A stretch of 64,000 nt of DNA from Garcia nutans (taxonomy: Eukaryota; Streptophyta; Magnoliopsida; Malpighiales; Euphorbiaceae), in contig CANTUV010000011.1 of assembly GCA_947685225.1 (NCBI GenBank), positions 65,646,501-65,710,500 of the forward strand, in the 5' to 3' direction. The first letter of the stretch is position 1; each line of letters starts with the position of its first letter. The position numbers were made by a program, and so were the translations under genes. Of the stretch, positions 1-11,189 are shown in pieces. The notes under the pieces were generated by a model. That model was not told the DNA's origin, made no database searches, and saw nothing but the letters and a program-made list of their open reading frames with translations.

Positions 1-60
1 AATTTATGAAAAAGAAATTAACTGTTTATAAAAGGATTCTTCTGATGACTGTTTATCAGA

Positions 61-212
61 TAGAAGAAGCTGCAGCTTGGTTAGAGAGGCGTTTACACCA
101 CCTTAAAGATGACATTTTTATGATAGAAATTGCTAGTTGTGAGAACCTGTCAAATTTGACTCAAAACTTAATTTGTCACTTTTTATTGAAGAGTTTTCTC
201 AGCCTCGGATGA
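61..212 (+). CDS. possible last exon of an unidentified gene entering from the left
   Basis: An open frame follows a plausible acceptor (TTTATCAG before position 61) and ends at TGA 210-212. It encodes about 50 residues beginning IEEAAAWLERRLHHL, a charged stretch that could be helical. Base composition is clearly richer in G and C than the DNA to its right, and no further coding follows, so it would be a terminal exon with the 3' untranslated region beyond it. I do not recognise the family. It could be a chance open frame or an old gene fragment. Confidence 0.25.
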
Positions 213-1144
213 ACTTTGAAACAATTAATGTATTTGAATTGTTATCATACAACACTAAGTAGTAGAATACACATGATGGAAACGAGTAAGGTTGAGCTTC
301 AATCTTTTGATGAAAATCCACTGAGTTTGGCACCATGATAGAGGATGCTTATACTTTTTTACTAATTTCGTTCCTTGGATTTTTTTTAAATATCCTTAAA
401 AATAAAATTATTTTTAAAAATATCTATTTTTTCTTTTAAAAATATTCATTTTTTAATTTTTAAAAATACTCCTTTTATAGATATATATTTTTAATATATT
501 TTATTTTTAAAGATATATATTTAAATAATTATAAATATTTTTAAATTTATTGAACTAAAACTAATTATATTTAGACACTACAGAGACAAAATGGACGACT
601 CTCCTAACATCGTTTTTACATATTTAGTATTATATACAAATAGCCTAATAAATAGATATATAATGTGAAATTTGATTGATTTCTTCAGAAGTCAGAACTT
701 TTTTGTAAGAATAACAATACTCTAATGATTACAAAATCTTTAACTTGTCGAATACCAAACAATCGGTACCCAACTTTTATACCCCAAAAAAATTTGAGCA
801 TATTCAACAAAATTAGTATTATTATTTTTTTAATAATACTATTTTTTCAAAAATAATAATACCCTGTTATGGACCAGCACACAATTTCTTTTCAACACAT
901 AAAATAAAAAAAAATTGAAATAATTAAACCACCGACTTTCACATCTTAAAGATGGAAAAGCCAAAAAAAAAATTGCGGCTATTTGAAAAAAAGTTTTATT
1001 ATTTTACCCATATTTTTTATTTTTTAAAATTATTAATTTATTTTATTTATTTACATTTTGTGCTATGGAGTATAGAGATTCTTGACAATGACTGAATAAA
1101 AGGAATATCAATTATACAATAAAAGGAAATTATATTACTCATGT

Positions 1145-1375
1145 CTCAATTATATATCTTAAATTGATCGAATATTTTTTTATTTATAAAAATTAAAAAA
1201 TTTAATTATTTTTATTAAAAATATAAATTTATACATAATTTTTTATTATTATATTTTTATTTTAATATAAAATATATTTAATAAATAATATTAAATAAAA
1301 ATATTATAAAATTTTAATATACTTATTAATTTATTAAAATAAAATAATAAATAAGATATAATTTGAATCAGACGC
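1145..1375. repeat. dispersed non-coding repeat, copy A
   Basis: The block starting at AATTGATCGAATATTTTTTT and running to the TTATTAAAAT region aligns by eye, in order, with 28395-28570. Shared landmarks are AATTGAT, TATTAAAAATATA, AAAATTTTAATATA and TTATTAAAAT, with insertions and deletions between them. No coding capacity or terminal repeats were seen, so the class is unknown. Confidence 0.4.
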
Positions 1376-1542
1376 ATGAAAGGAGTGAATTTATTGATTA
1401 GGGTGAATAAAATATATAATAATAATAATAGGTCGGAGAAGTGACTATTCGATTCAAGTATAGGTCGTAGTGGTCTTTTCATTTGATTTCATTTCTATGT
1501 GTATGTGTTAAAAAACCATTCCACTTTTTTAATAATAACAGT

Positions 1543-1568
1543 TATATATATATATATATATATATATT
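1543..1568. repeat. (TA)n microsatellite
   Basis: An uninterrupted TA dinucleotide run of about 13 units in intergenic DNA. Confidence 0.9.
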
Positions 1569-1620
1569 AGATGATGAAAAAACGGCTGCATGTTCCACAT
1601 TGCTTTTTTATTTTAAAAAA

Positions 1621-2530
1621 TTCATAATAAAACCCCTCAATTTTACGTCTTTTTAATATTTAGCTCCTAAATTAAAAACGTTTACTATTAACTCTTCATA
1701 CTATATGAATTCATCAATTTAGATCCACTTTTAACATAAACAATATGCATATAATAAAAATGACAGTAAAATTACGTTATAATATAACTACTATAAAAAA
1801 AATATTAGATTCAAAACTCACGTTCTACATTTAAACATAAAATTAAACAAAATAAAATTAAAAAATTGAATTTTAAACTTAAATTCACCTTTGTAAAATC
1901 ATTCTCTTCTCACGTATATCTACAAATCGGAAACTCAACTTGCTAGTATGTATGTTTGCTGGTATGGTATGCTCATTTTTGGTGCAAGATTCTTGGGAAT
2001 TTATATTTTGCATATTTGTTGAATTGATATCGGCTCTCTTTGTGTTAAGTTCAATTAATTCTAACTCTGTATATTTATAATTTTTTTCTTATAGAGATTT
2101 TTTAATATTCCTGTTTTAAATTTAATTAGTTGTTACCAACTCTCCTTAAAATTTTTTGGTGCTTTTGCATCACAAATATGTTGGATTAATAAGGACTCTT
2201 CTTGTTTTGTTTCTAGTTTTGATTTAAAGAATTGCAAATCTTTGAGTTTAGATCCATGTTGGTTTTTAAAGCTATTGTGCAAACTAATTTTTTTGCTAAG
2301 TCAGTTATATGTATCCTTAATTTTCAGTAGCAATTGCAAAGATTTTATTTTGTCCTTAGTTGCAATGATTCTATTTATCAACAAATACTCAAATAAAGTG
2401 CAATTACTATTTCTGTTAAAAATTGACTTAAATTGATGAATTCATATTGCCTGAGGAGTTGGTAACAAATATTTTTACTTTAAGGGTTAAGTATTAAAAA
2501 AAAGGTAAAGTTGAAGGGCTTTATTATGGG
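1621..2530. mobile_element. non-autonomous DNA transposon with about 125 bp terminal inverted repeats
   Basis: The left arm (1621-1745) and the reverse complement of the right arm (2403-2530) match through CATAATAAA, CCTCAA, TTTTTAATA and the identical block ATATGAATTCATCAATTTA, with scattered differences. The interior (about 650 bp) has no convincing open frame. Long inverted repeats around a short non-coding interior suit a MULE-like or foldback non-autonomous element. I could not identify a clean target duplication, so the outer edges are approximate. Confidence 0.6.
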
Positions 2531-4408
2531 TTTTTTTTTTATTGTTGTTGCCCTTGGGAAATAAATAAAGCTAAACTAAAATACCTTAAAATTTTTTTGA
2601 AATTTATTTTTAAAAAAATAAGAAATTTTGTATAAGAAAAAAAACTGCTGAAGCTGAAGCACTTCTCTTCTTTGCTCTCTCTCTCTCTCTCTATGTATAT
2701 AGACACACACACACACACACGTAAAGCAACTAACAAAAGACACGTTGTTTAATGTTTTTGCTTCTTTTTGTTGTTGGGAAGTCAACGCTTCTTTGTACTT
2801 TTGATATCTTATTAATTACTGTAGTATTTATTACTCGGATCTTAGACTAACCGTCCACTCCTCTCCACCGTCGAGATCATTCTCTCAAGTCCTACCTAGT
2901 CCATTCTTTTATTACTCAGTGCTGACTCTCTTGTTTTATACTAATATAAAATATTTTTAATTTTTATACAAATATTAAAATAAATATCATTGCGATAAAT
3001 AAAATCAAGTCTAAATTAATTAACATAAAAAAATTCAAAATATCTCATGATTCTATATGTATTTTTTAAAATATAATACATAATCACTTAATATAAAAAA
3101 ATCTATATAATCAATTTCAGTAGATTTAAAATCAAATTTTAGTTAAGTTGATATATTTAAATATAGTTTAGCCATAAAAATATCTTTTTTAAATGATTAG
3201 TCGAATTATATCGAGGATAATATTTAAAAAAATAGTTGAATTAAGTTACATATAAAAATTTTCAAGTGAATATTTTAAATATTTGTAATTAATTGAAATG
3301 TTTTTAAAATTATTATTGCTTTCTTCTCATTTCATTATAACAATGAATTATTGACGATAATACAGTAAAATTGAAAAAAAAATTAATTTTTCTTTAACTT
3401 TGTAAAATGAATTTTAAATAGAATAAAATTTTCTCAAAAAATTGACATATTAATTTACCAAAGAATACATTTTAGGAGTGATTTAAAAAAAGGGAAAAAA
3501 AACTTCATTTTATTTTATTTTTTTGTTATTTGAGATTAAATGTATAATAAAAAAAATTTCATACGTAAGTGAGAATAAAAAAAACAATAAAGTGACTTTT
3601 AAATTATTAGTTGAATATTATAGTTTTATTATGCATGCTATATACAATTATAAGAGTTTACAATATATCATAACAATTATAATATCACGTGATGAAATAT
3701 TAAGTTTCAACACGAAACGTTTATGGTTCTATTTTCTAAACAGTTTATAGATTTTTTAGAATCTCATTAGATAGGGACCGTACTAATGACAACGATATTT
3801 GTTATCATAAGTTGATATATTGTAATTTTATTTTGTCAAACATAAGATCGTCATTTTGATTTTTTTAATTTATTTTGGTTAGTTTTATCAATTGCTCCAA
3901 ATTATTATTTTTCTTAATTGTTTTCTATAAAATATGGAAAGAGACTGATAAATAAATAAAAAAAACAGAAAGAGATAGTACTTTGAACATCTAAAAGAAT
4001 ATATATTTTAAGAGTTGTTAAAACTATAACCTATAAACAAAAAATAAATGTGAGAATTTTCAAATCTAATTGAATATAAATAAACAATAAAATTAATATA
4101 AAAATGACATTTGCAATCTTAACAGTTAATTTTTGGATTGACATTTCTAAATTTATATTAAAAGAATATAACCCAAATATATATTGAAAGACAAAAATTA
4201 ACAAGATTTATTAAATTTTCAAACACTAGATTTTTAAATACAAACTCAAAATCACGTTATTACTTTGGTATCTTGTTTAAATTTTATGAGCATTGAAAAT
4301 GTTCAGCAAAATATAGTTTATAAGCCATATTAATAAACAAAAATCAACTAGCTTATACAAAAGTTAATATACTATATTTATATATCACTTTATACTCTTA
4401 TTTATATT
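2531..4408. other. AT-rich intergenic DNA
   Basis: No gene is supported. The only distinct structure is the compound CT/AC microsatellite at 2675-2720. The remaining open frames are short and consist of AT-rich codons. Confidence 0.6.
2675..2720. repeat. compound (CT)n - (AC)n microsatellite
   Basis: About nine CT units at 2675-2692 are followed, after a short TATGTATATAG spacer, by about nine AC units at 2702-2720. Confidence 0.9.
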
Positions 4409-4413
4409 CTTAT

Positions 4414-4939
4414 TGTTAGGATGTTTGTGGAACAGGATACACAATTACAACTAAAGTAGAAATAAAAAATAAAATGAAAATAACGAACACCAAAATTTTA
4501 CATGAAAAAATTTTCAAATTAATTGGAGAAAAAAATCACGGGCAAATTGTAAAAAAATTTTATTTTAGCAAAAGAATTACAATAATTTTTTTTTAAAATA
4601 AGGAAAGCACAATTAATAATACTCTCTCTTATAATAGGAGAAATTAAATGATCTCTCTCTAATAAAAGAAAAGATAATATTTAGGAAAAAATTCACTTTT
4701 CTCTCTAAAACTCTCTAATAATTTTTGAGATAAATTTCAAGTGAAAACTAAATGATTTATATAGGCTTCAAAAATGAATTGGTAAAATTTTATCAATGTT
4801 TAGATAACTCATTTACAAAAATTAGGTATCTCTATTTTTGACATTCATTATCTAAGTTAGGCACCTCCATTTTTTACCAAGAATTACCTAAGTTAAGCAT
4901 ATTCATTTTTTACTCTACAAAATGGACTTTACTACAACA
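4414..4939 (-). repeat. 3' LTR of the minus-strand Copia element
   Basis: In element orientation it begins TGTTGTAG and ends CCTAACA. It is 526 bp, against 562 bp for its partner at 9024-9585. The two align along their length; the difference corresponds to one fewer copy of an internal tandem unit near 4855-4925. Confidence 0.92.
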
Positions 4940-4951
4940 TATCTCCCACTT
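4940..4951 (-). other. polypurine tract of the minus-strand Copia element
   Basis: Read on the minus strand this is AAGTGGGAGATA, directly abutting the 3' LTR. This is the usual position and composition of the plus-strand primer site in plant Copia elements. Confidence 0.8.
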
Positions 4952-5324
4952 AAAGTCACTTTTTGTAATCCTTATATCCTTTATACACTTGCTATCTCCA
5001 TGTTACTTACGTATCTGCTAGGCCTAAGGAGGATCAACTCCAAATGAACTTGTCATTATTAATCGGCTTTGTTAACATATCCGCTAGATTGTCTTTTGTA
5101 TGAATTTTTTGTATATCCACACTTCCTTCTTCCACCTTCTCACGAATGAAGTAATATTAAACTCGTATGTGTTTTATTTTTGAATGAAATGTTAGATTCT
5201 TTGCCAGATGCAAAGTACTTTGACTATCACAAAATAGATCAATCTTCTCTTGTATGTATCCGAGCTCTTCCAATAGCATTTGCAACTATATTGCCTCCTT
5301 GCTAGCTTGGGTAGCTGCGATATA

Positions 5325-5651
5325 TTATGTCTCCATTGTAGAAGTAGCCACAATAGATTGCAATTTTGAAACCAAGCTTATAGCTCCTCCAGCAAGAGTA
5401 AACACATAACCTGAGGTAGACTTGCTCTCGTCAAGATCACTTGCATAATCTGAATCAACATAGCCTATGATAATAAAGTCTGATTCTCCATAACATAATG
5501 TAACATTTGAGGTACTCTTGATATATCTCAGAATCCTTTTTACAGCACTCCAATGCTCTTTATCAAGATTCACCATGTACCGACTAACCACTTTCACTAC
5601 TTGTACAATGTCTGGTCTTGTACAAACCATAGCGAACATTAAGTTATCCAC
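5325..5651 (-). pseudogene. Copia RNase H remnant
   Basis: The minus-strand frame retains the connection region MFAMVCTRPDI, the segment YVDSDYASDLDESKSTSGYV typical of Copia RNase H, and a degraded SLVSKLQSIVATSTMET where families usually have SWxSKxQxxVAxSTTEAEY. The frame stops before the later RNase H motifs. It is separated from the reverse transcriptase by a degenerate stretch (5652-5840). Confidence 0.85.
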
Positions 5652-5840
5652 TGCTGATGCATATGGTACTCAAGACATTTCTATCCTCTTTGCTTCATTG
5701 CTAGGACTCATACTTGAGGATAACTTGAAATTAATAGAAAGAGGGGTAGAAATTGGTTTACAATCTTACATGTTGAAGCGCCGTAGGATTTTTTTTAAAT
5801 AATTTTTCTGAAAAAATCATATCTTCCTATTACTTCAGTC

Positions 5841-6606
5841 TCAGTAAATTTGCATCCCTAAAATTTTATTTGCTAGTCCTAAATCCTTCATTTCAAACTC
5901 TCTAGCCAACTGTGCCTTTAAGTCTGTAATAAGATCTTTGTTGGGGCCTGCTACCAACATGTCGTCAATATATAACAACAAAATAATGAAGTTACCATCA
6001 TTAAATCTCTTGTAGTAAACACAAGGACCTGAACTATGTCTGTTGTATCCAAGGCTCATGATAAAGGAATCAAATCTCTTATACCAACATTTTGGCACCT
6101 GTTTAAGATCGTATAGAAATTTGATCAACCTGCAAACCAAGTTCTCTTTTTTTTTCTTCAAAATATTCTGGTTGGAGCATGTAGATTTCTTCTTTAAGTT
6201 CTCCATGAAGAAATGCAGTTTTCAAGTCTAATTGCTCTAAGTATAAGTCAAATGTAGCACACATTGCCAGGACCAGTTGAACCTTTGTGAGACGAACAAC
6301 GGGAGAGCATATGTCATTAAAGTCTATACATTCTTTCTGAGCAAATCCTTTCACCACCAATCTAGCATGATACCGCTCCACTTGGTTATTGCCATCTCGT
6401 TTGATTTTGTAAACCCATTTATTCCTGATGGCCTTTATTCCTTGTGGTAGTGAAACAAGATCCCATATTTTATTTTTATGAAGAGCTTCAATTTTTTTCT
6501 GCATTGCTACCATCCACAGAGAAGCTTCTTGGCCTTTTATAGCCTCATGAAAAGTTGATGACTCTTCATCCTCTGTTAGTAAACAATATATGATATTTTC
6601 CTCCAT
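5841..6606 (-). pseudogene. Copia reverse transcriptase remnant
   Basis: Two overlapping minus-strand frames carry the domain. The upstream frame (6103-6606) has the NKWVYKIKRDG region and LDLKTAFLHGELKEEIYM. The downstream frame (5841-6206) has the catalytic LLLYIDDMLVAG, with aspartates in YIDD. The frame change between them near 6103-6206 is a frameshift that breaks the enzyme. Downstream of the tyrosine motif, EFEMKDLGLANKILGMQI matches the usual Copia palm end. Confidence 0.9.
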
Positions 6607-6870
6607 AATGTACTCTGAGTGCCAAGCTGATTCTCTTCTCCCCTGAGTTATCCATCGAACTTGTGGGGTTGTAAACTCAGCTTGTTCTTGTTCTTTATGT
6701 TCTAATGATGCTTCAGAAGCATCTGAAACTTCTTATTCTTGTCTTTCTTCAACTTAAATTGTAGTAGTCTCTGGTTTTTGTTTTAAAGTACTATCATTAT
6801 CTTTTTCTTGTACCTTATCTTCGACAAATACAACATCCCTACTGATTAGCACCTTGTGGGCAGTAAAATC

Positions 6871-7623
6871 TCATAGGTGATACCCCTTGACTCCATCAGC
6901 ATACCCTAAGAAAATATATTTTCTGGATTTTGGATCCAGCTTTGATATTTCTTGGGTATTGTACATAACATAAATATGACTTCCAAATGTATGTAAGTGA
7001 GAATAATTAGTTGGATTACCAGTCCACATCTCCATTAGGGTTTTTAGACCAATTGCGGTTGATGGTGATCGATTGATCAAGTAATAGGCAGTCTTGACTA
7101 CTTCTGCCCAAAATGACTTAGATAACCCTGCAGTTTTCAACATCACTCTTGTTCATTCTAACAAGGTTTTGTTCATTCTCTCTGCTACTTCATTTTGTTA
7201 TGGAGTGTATGCTACCGTGAACTGTCTTTTGATACCTTATAATTGACAAAAGATATCAAATTCATCACCAATATATTCTCCTCCTTTATATGTCCTTAAA
7301 CACTTAATCTTCTTTTCAGTTTCAAGCTCAACTCACGCTTTGAATATTTTAAAAACTTAAAATAAATCTGTCTTATTTTTTATTGGATACACCCAACATC
7401 TCCTGGAGTAATCGTCAATAAAAGATATAAAATAATTTTCTCCTCCTAGGGACAGAACCGATGCTTGCCAGACATCAGAATGAATTAGTTCTAAGATAGT
7501 TTTGCTTCTAGTAGAGGAACTGCTGAATTTTTCGTGCTGCTTACTAGTAACACAGTACTCACAAAAGGGTATTGAAATCTTTTTGAGCCCTAGAAGCAAC
7601 TTTTGTTTAGCAAGAATCTTCAA
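6871..7623 (-). pseudogene. Copia integrase remnant
   Basis: The frame at 7357-7623 carries the zinc-binding tail FCEYC and the first catalytic aspartate in LIHSDVW, followed by FIDDYSRRCWVY. The frame at 6871-7146 carries LSKSFWAEVVKTAYYLINRSP and the C-terminal segment FLGYADGVKGY. The sequence between them (7147-7356) contains stops. The second catalytic site, expected as RTDNGGEY, reads RTYKGGEY, so a catalytic aspartate is lost. Confidence 0.85.
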
Positions 7624-7713
7624 TCCTCATTTCGACATGTGGCCAAGCTTACGATGTTACATCATTTTTAATTCTTCTATTGAACTTGCTAATACAGTTG
7701 ATGCTTCTTCTTC

Positions 7714-8793
7714 TTATTGTGTTTCTCCTTTAAGTATGTACAAATTTGTAGCTATCTTTTTCGCTTCCATCTCTCTAAGTGTGCCTTTAACTATGTTCAT
7801 ATTTTCATCTTGAATATGAATTTTGCACCCATTATTATCTAATTGTTCCAAAGATAATAAATTTTTCTTTAAGCCTTTGACATACCGCACCTCCTGGATA
7901 GTACAAATCGTACCATCATGCATCTTTAATTTAATTGTACCAATACTAGCAATATCCAAGGCATGATCATATCCCATGAATACAGATCCTCCGGAGATAG
8001 GTTCATATTGATGGAACTATTCTCTCCTAGGAGTTATATACCATGTTGCTCCTGAGTCCATAAGCCATATATCAGTGAATCTTCTTCTACCTTTAGTAAC
8101 TGTTGTTGCCTCGCTGTATAAAATTTCACCATCATCTGAAGTGCTTGCTACACAACCTTGAGCATTTGAGGACTCACGACCTTTTCCTTTGGCTTCTCCA
8201 TTCTTCTTCAGATGCCAATACTCCCTTTTATAGTGCTTTTTCTTGCCACAATAATGACATTTGATATTCTTCTTACTTTTAAATTTTGATCTACTCTGAT
8301 TTTGACTCCCACTGGGGCCACATTCCGTTGATCTCCCTCTTGTTACTATCAAAGCTTCAGCTTGTTGTGAGCCTTATTGTCTATCTTCTTTGCTTTTGTG
8401 TCTACTTTCTTCTTTAAGAACCGCAGCTGCAATATCATCGAAGACTAGAACTTTAGTGTTATTGGTTAAGTTGATGATGAGTTAATCATACGAATCATGT
8501 AGACTTTTAAGTAGAATTTCAGCACGTTCACCCGTCTCTATTGTATGCTCCATTGTTATGAGCTGTGAAAATAAAGTATTGAGGGTGTTGATGTGGTCTG
8601 TCACCATAATTGACTCCATCATCCGAAGGGTGTAAAATTTTCTCCTCAAAAAAATTTTATTATACAGTGATTTGACCTCATACAATTTTGTTAAAGTATC
8701 ACATATTTCTATTGCTATATTTTTCTCTGCCACACTTGACAATACTCCATCGGCTAGTGCTAGGTGCAGATTAGCAATAGCATTATCATCCAT
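7714..8793 (-). pseudogene. Copia gag, zinc knuckle and protease remnant
   Basis: Three minus-strand frames follow one another. 8482-8793 is a gag (UBN2-type) fragment with KSLYNKIFLRRKFYTLRM. 8017-8352 has the nucleocapsid zinc knuckle CHYCGKKKHYKREY, in which the last cysteine of CX2CX4HX4C has become tyrosine, then the protease active site WLMDSGA. 7714-7977 has the post-protease region VRYVKGLKKNLLSLEQL. Frame breaks separate all three. The start of gag, between 8793 and the primer site, is also degraded. Confidence 0.85.
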
Positions 8794-9010
8794 CTCATTT
8801 CACTTGCCGTCGTCAGTGATCTCATCATGCCTATCTTTAATTGTCGCCAAGCAGTTATATTTTCTCAAAACTGCTTTTATTCTCATTTTTCACAATGAAA
8901 AATTACTCCTATTGAATTTATGTATTTCATATTTTGTTGTCATTATTGAAGATGTTTTATTTTCACTAACTGGATCTGACTGTAGCACAAAAAAAAGCTA
9001 TAAACCTGGT

Positions 9011-9022
9011 GCTCTAATACCA
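9011..9022 (-). other. primer binding site of the minus-strand Copia element
   Basis: Read on the minus strand this is TGGTATTAGAGC, one base after the 5' LTR. It differs by one base from TGGTATCAGAGC, the site complementary to plant initiator methionine tRNA used by many Copia elements. Confidence 0.85.
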
Positions 9023-9023
9023 T

Positions 9024-9585
9024 TGTTAGGATATTGTGGAACGGGATACACAATTTCAACTAAAGTAGAATGAGAAACAAAATAAAAATAATGAACACCA
9101 AAATTTTACGTGAAAAAATCTCCAAATTAATTGGAGCAAAAAAACTACGGACAAATTATAGAAGAATTTTATTATAGTAAAAGGATTACAATAATTTCTT
9201 TCTAAAATAAGGAGAGTACAACTGACAATACTCTCTCTTATAATAGGAGAAATTAAACACTCTCTCTCTAATAAAAGAAAAGACAATATTTAAAAAAAAA
9301 TCTCACTTTTCTCTCTAAAATTCTCTAATAATTTTTTAGATGAATTTCAAGTAAAAGCTAAATGGTTTATATAGGTTTCAAAAATGGTTTGGTAGAATTT
9401 TGTCAATGGTTAGGTAACTTATTTATCAAAATTAGACACTTTCATTTTTGACATTCATTACCTAAGTTAAGCACCTCCATTTTAGACTAAGAATTATCTA
9501 AATTAGGCATCTCCATTTTTTACTAAGAATTACCTAAGTTAAGTATATTCATTTTTTACTCTACAAAATAGACTTTACTACAACA
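9024..9585 (-). repeat. 5' LTR of the minus-strand Copia element
   Basis: 562 bp, with the same termini as the partner LTR at 4414-4939. It contains three rather than two tandem units of a roughly 36 bp motif (around CTAAGAATTACCTAAGTTA) near 9455-9560. Confidence 0.92.
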
Positions 9586-10266
9586 CTTATATATTTTATT
9601 CTAATTTGAAATTATCCTCCCTCGCCATATATGTCGTGATGGATTTTTGAATTATATACATATATTTAATATACAGAAATAAATAAAAAAAAATTTCATA
9701 TTTATATATTTAATCACCTTATTGTTACATATAATATTAATATCGTGACATAACTTATTGGATAATAATAAATTCAAAATTAATTTCTCTTTTATATATA
9801 TGTAATAATATATATATTATATTGTTGAAAAAAGTATGAATTAGAAAAAGCCAGCAATAACATTGTGATATGTCGTTTTTGGCAAGATTGCCACAAATAA
9901 TATGGAAACCGTATTTTAGTGTCGTGTAGAAGTTAATCAGCTGTAATCATAAGTAGAGAACATTCAAAAACCCTTTGACTTAATTTTGCTAGATATCTTA
10001 AAATTTATTTGTATTATCGTAAGAAAGTATTTTCCACATTATACAAGTTGCTGTCTCAGTCTCTCATGGATGGTCGGAGGGAGACTTGCCTCAAACACTT
10101 CTATTTTTTTTTTCTTTTTTAACCATCAGTTTCAATATACTTCCAAGTTCAACTAAACAATCATTATATCCAATTTTTTTTATTTTTTTATTTTTATTAA
10201 TATTTAAGTCTTATTATTCTCGTGACAAATTCATGCAACTAATAAGTCATCAATGCTTACTTTAAG

Positions 10267-10270
<4 letters not shown>

Positions 10271-10297
<27 letters not shown>
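10271..10297. repeat. (TA)n microsatellite
   Basis: An uninterrupted TA run immediately left of the purine-rich island. Confidence 0.9.
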
Positions 10298-10308
10298 AAG
10301 ACAAACCT

Positions 10309-10340
10309 AGGAGGGTCGTGGAGGAGCAAACGACCCTCCT
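10309..10340. other. perfect 10 bp hairpin
   Basis: AGGAGGGTCG (10309-10318) and its exact reverse complement CGACCCTCCT (10331-10340) flank a 12 base loop. It stands at the left edge of a GA-rich island. Confidence 0.75.
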
Positions 10341-10375
10341 CTCTGACGTCCATGGTGAAAGAAGACAGAAGAGAT

Positions 10376-10413
10376 GAGAGGAGAGAAGAGAGAAGGGGAG
10401 AGGAGAGAAGAGA
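10376..10413. repeat. uninterrupted polypurine tract
   Basis: 38 consecutive purines, mostly GAGAGGAGAGAAGAG-like, form the core of a longer GA-rich region (10355-10484). Such tracts can be sites of GAGA-binding factors or triplex formation; neither can be shown here. Confidence 0.8.
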
Positions 10414-11189
10414 TCACTTACTATAAATCTATGGCATTTGCAGATAAGATAAGGGAGAAGAAAACAAAGGAGAGGAGAGGAGACCAATGATTGATGATCG
10501 GCGATCGAATTTTACTCCCTTATTGATGTGCTGGGTCCGCCACTGTATGTATATATACACACACACACAATGAAGGAGGCATGGCTTCTGAGATCACCCA
10601 ACTATCATTTTGACATTAGACGATACTTGACTATGATAATATTATAATTTATTCAACTCTTTAGTTCTATTAGTATTTCATCTAATTTTTACATAATAGT
10701 CAATTTGAAATTGAATAACATATGATGCTAAAAAATCAACAACAAAATTAGTTTTACGAAAAGTACATATAGGTCTTATTTCTACCGACCATTTTAATTA
10801 CATGACCTTCTTTATTTTATATAAAGAGTTATATACCCAAATGATAAATATAGTTTAATAAGGTGAATTTATAATTAAAAGGATTGTATCCTATTATATA
10901 TGAATATTAATTATTATTTAATGTGAATCTCAATTTTCTTAATTTCCCCTCTATTAATACATTTGCAAATTATTTTACCTAATTAACTATTTTAAGAGAA
11001 TCATATTTCATTGGTACAAAGAACAAGGAAAAAGTAAAAAAAAAAGTGATTGCAGTGGTTTTTTACTTTGGGATTTATGAGAAATTTTTAATAAAATAAG
11101 AGTTAAATTTTTACTATTAGAATTTTAGGGTTTACAACTTCAACTCTTAAATGCTACTGATATGACACCAATATATATAAAATAAATGG

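Larger units (their letters stand above)
213..1620. other. AT-rich intergenic DNA
   Basis: No coding sequence is supported here. The stretch holds homopolymeric A and T runs, an AT microsatellite and one copy of a dispersed non-coding repeat (1145-1375). Confidence 0.6.
4414..9585 (-). mobile_element. Tnt1/Tork-like Copia LTR retrotransposon, old and defective
   Basis: This is a full-length insertion in reverse orientation. The LTRs lie at 4414-4939 and 9024-9585. The target duplication CTTAT flanks both ends (4409-4413 and 9586-9590). A primer binding site adjoins the right LTR and a polypurine tract adjoins the left one, as expected for a minus-strand element. Reading the minus strand from right to left gives gag, zinc knuckle, protease, integrase, reverse transcriptase and RNase H, which is Copia order. 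The coding region is cut by many stops and frameshifts. The LTRs differ by substitutions and by one 36 bp repeat unit, so the insertion is old. Confidence 0.93.
9591..11189. other. intergenic DNA with a purine-rich island
   Basis: No gene is supported. AT-rich DNA surrounds a GC- and purine-rich island at 10300-10560, which contains a perfect hairpin, long GA-rich runs and a motif resembling a transposon terminus (see separate entries). Confidence 0.55.
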
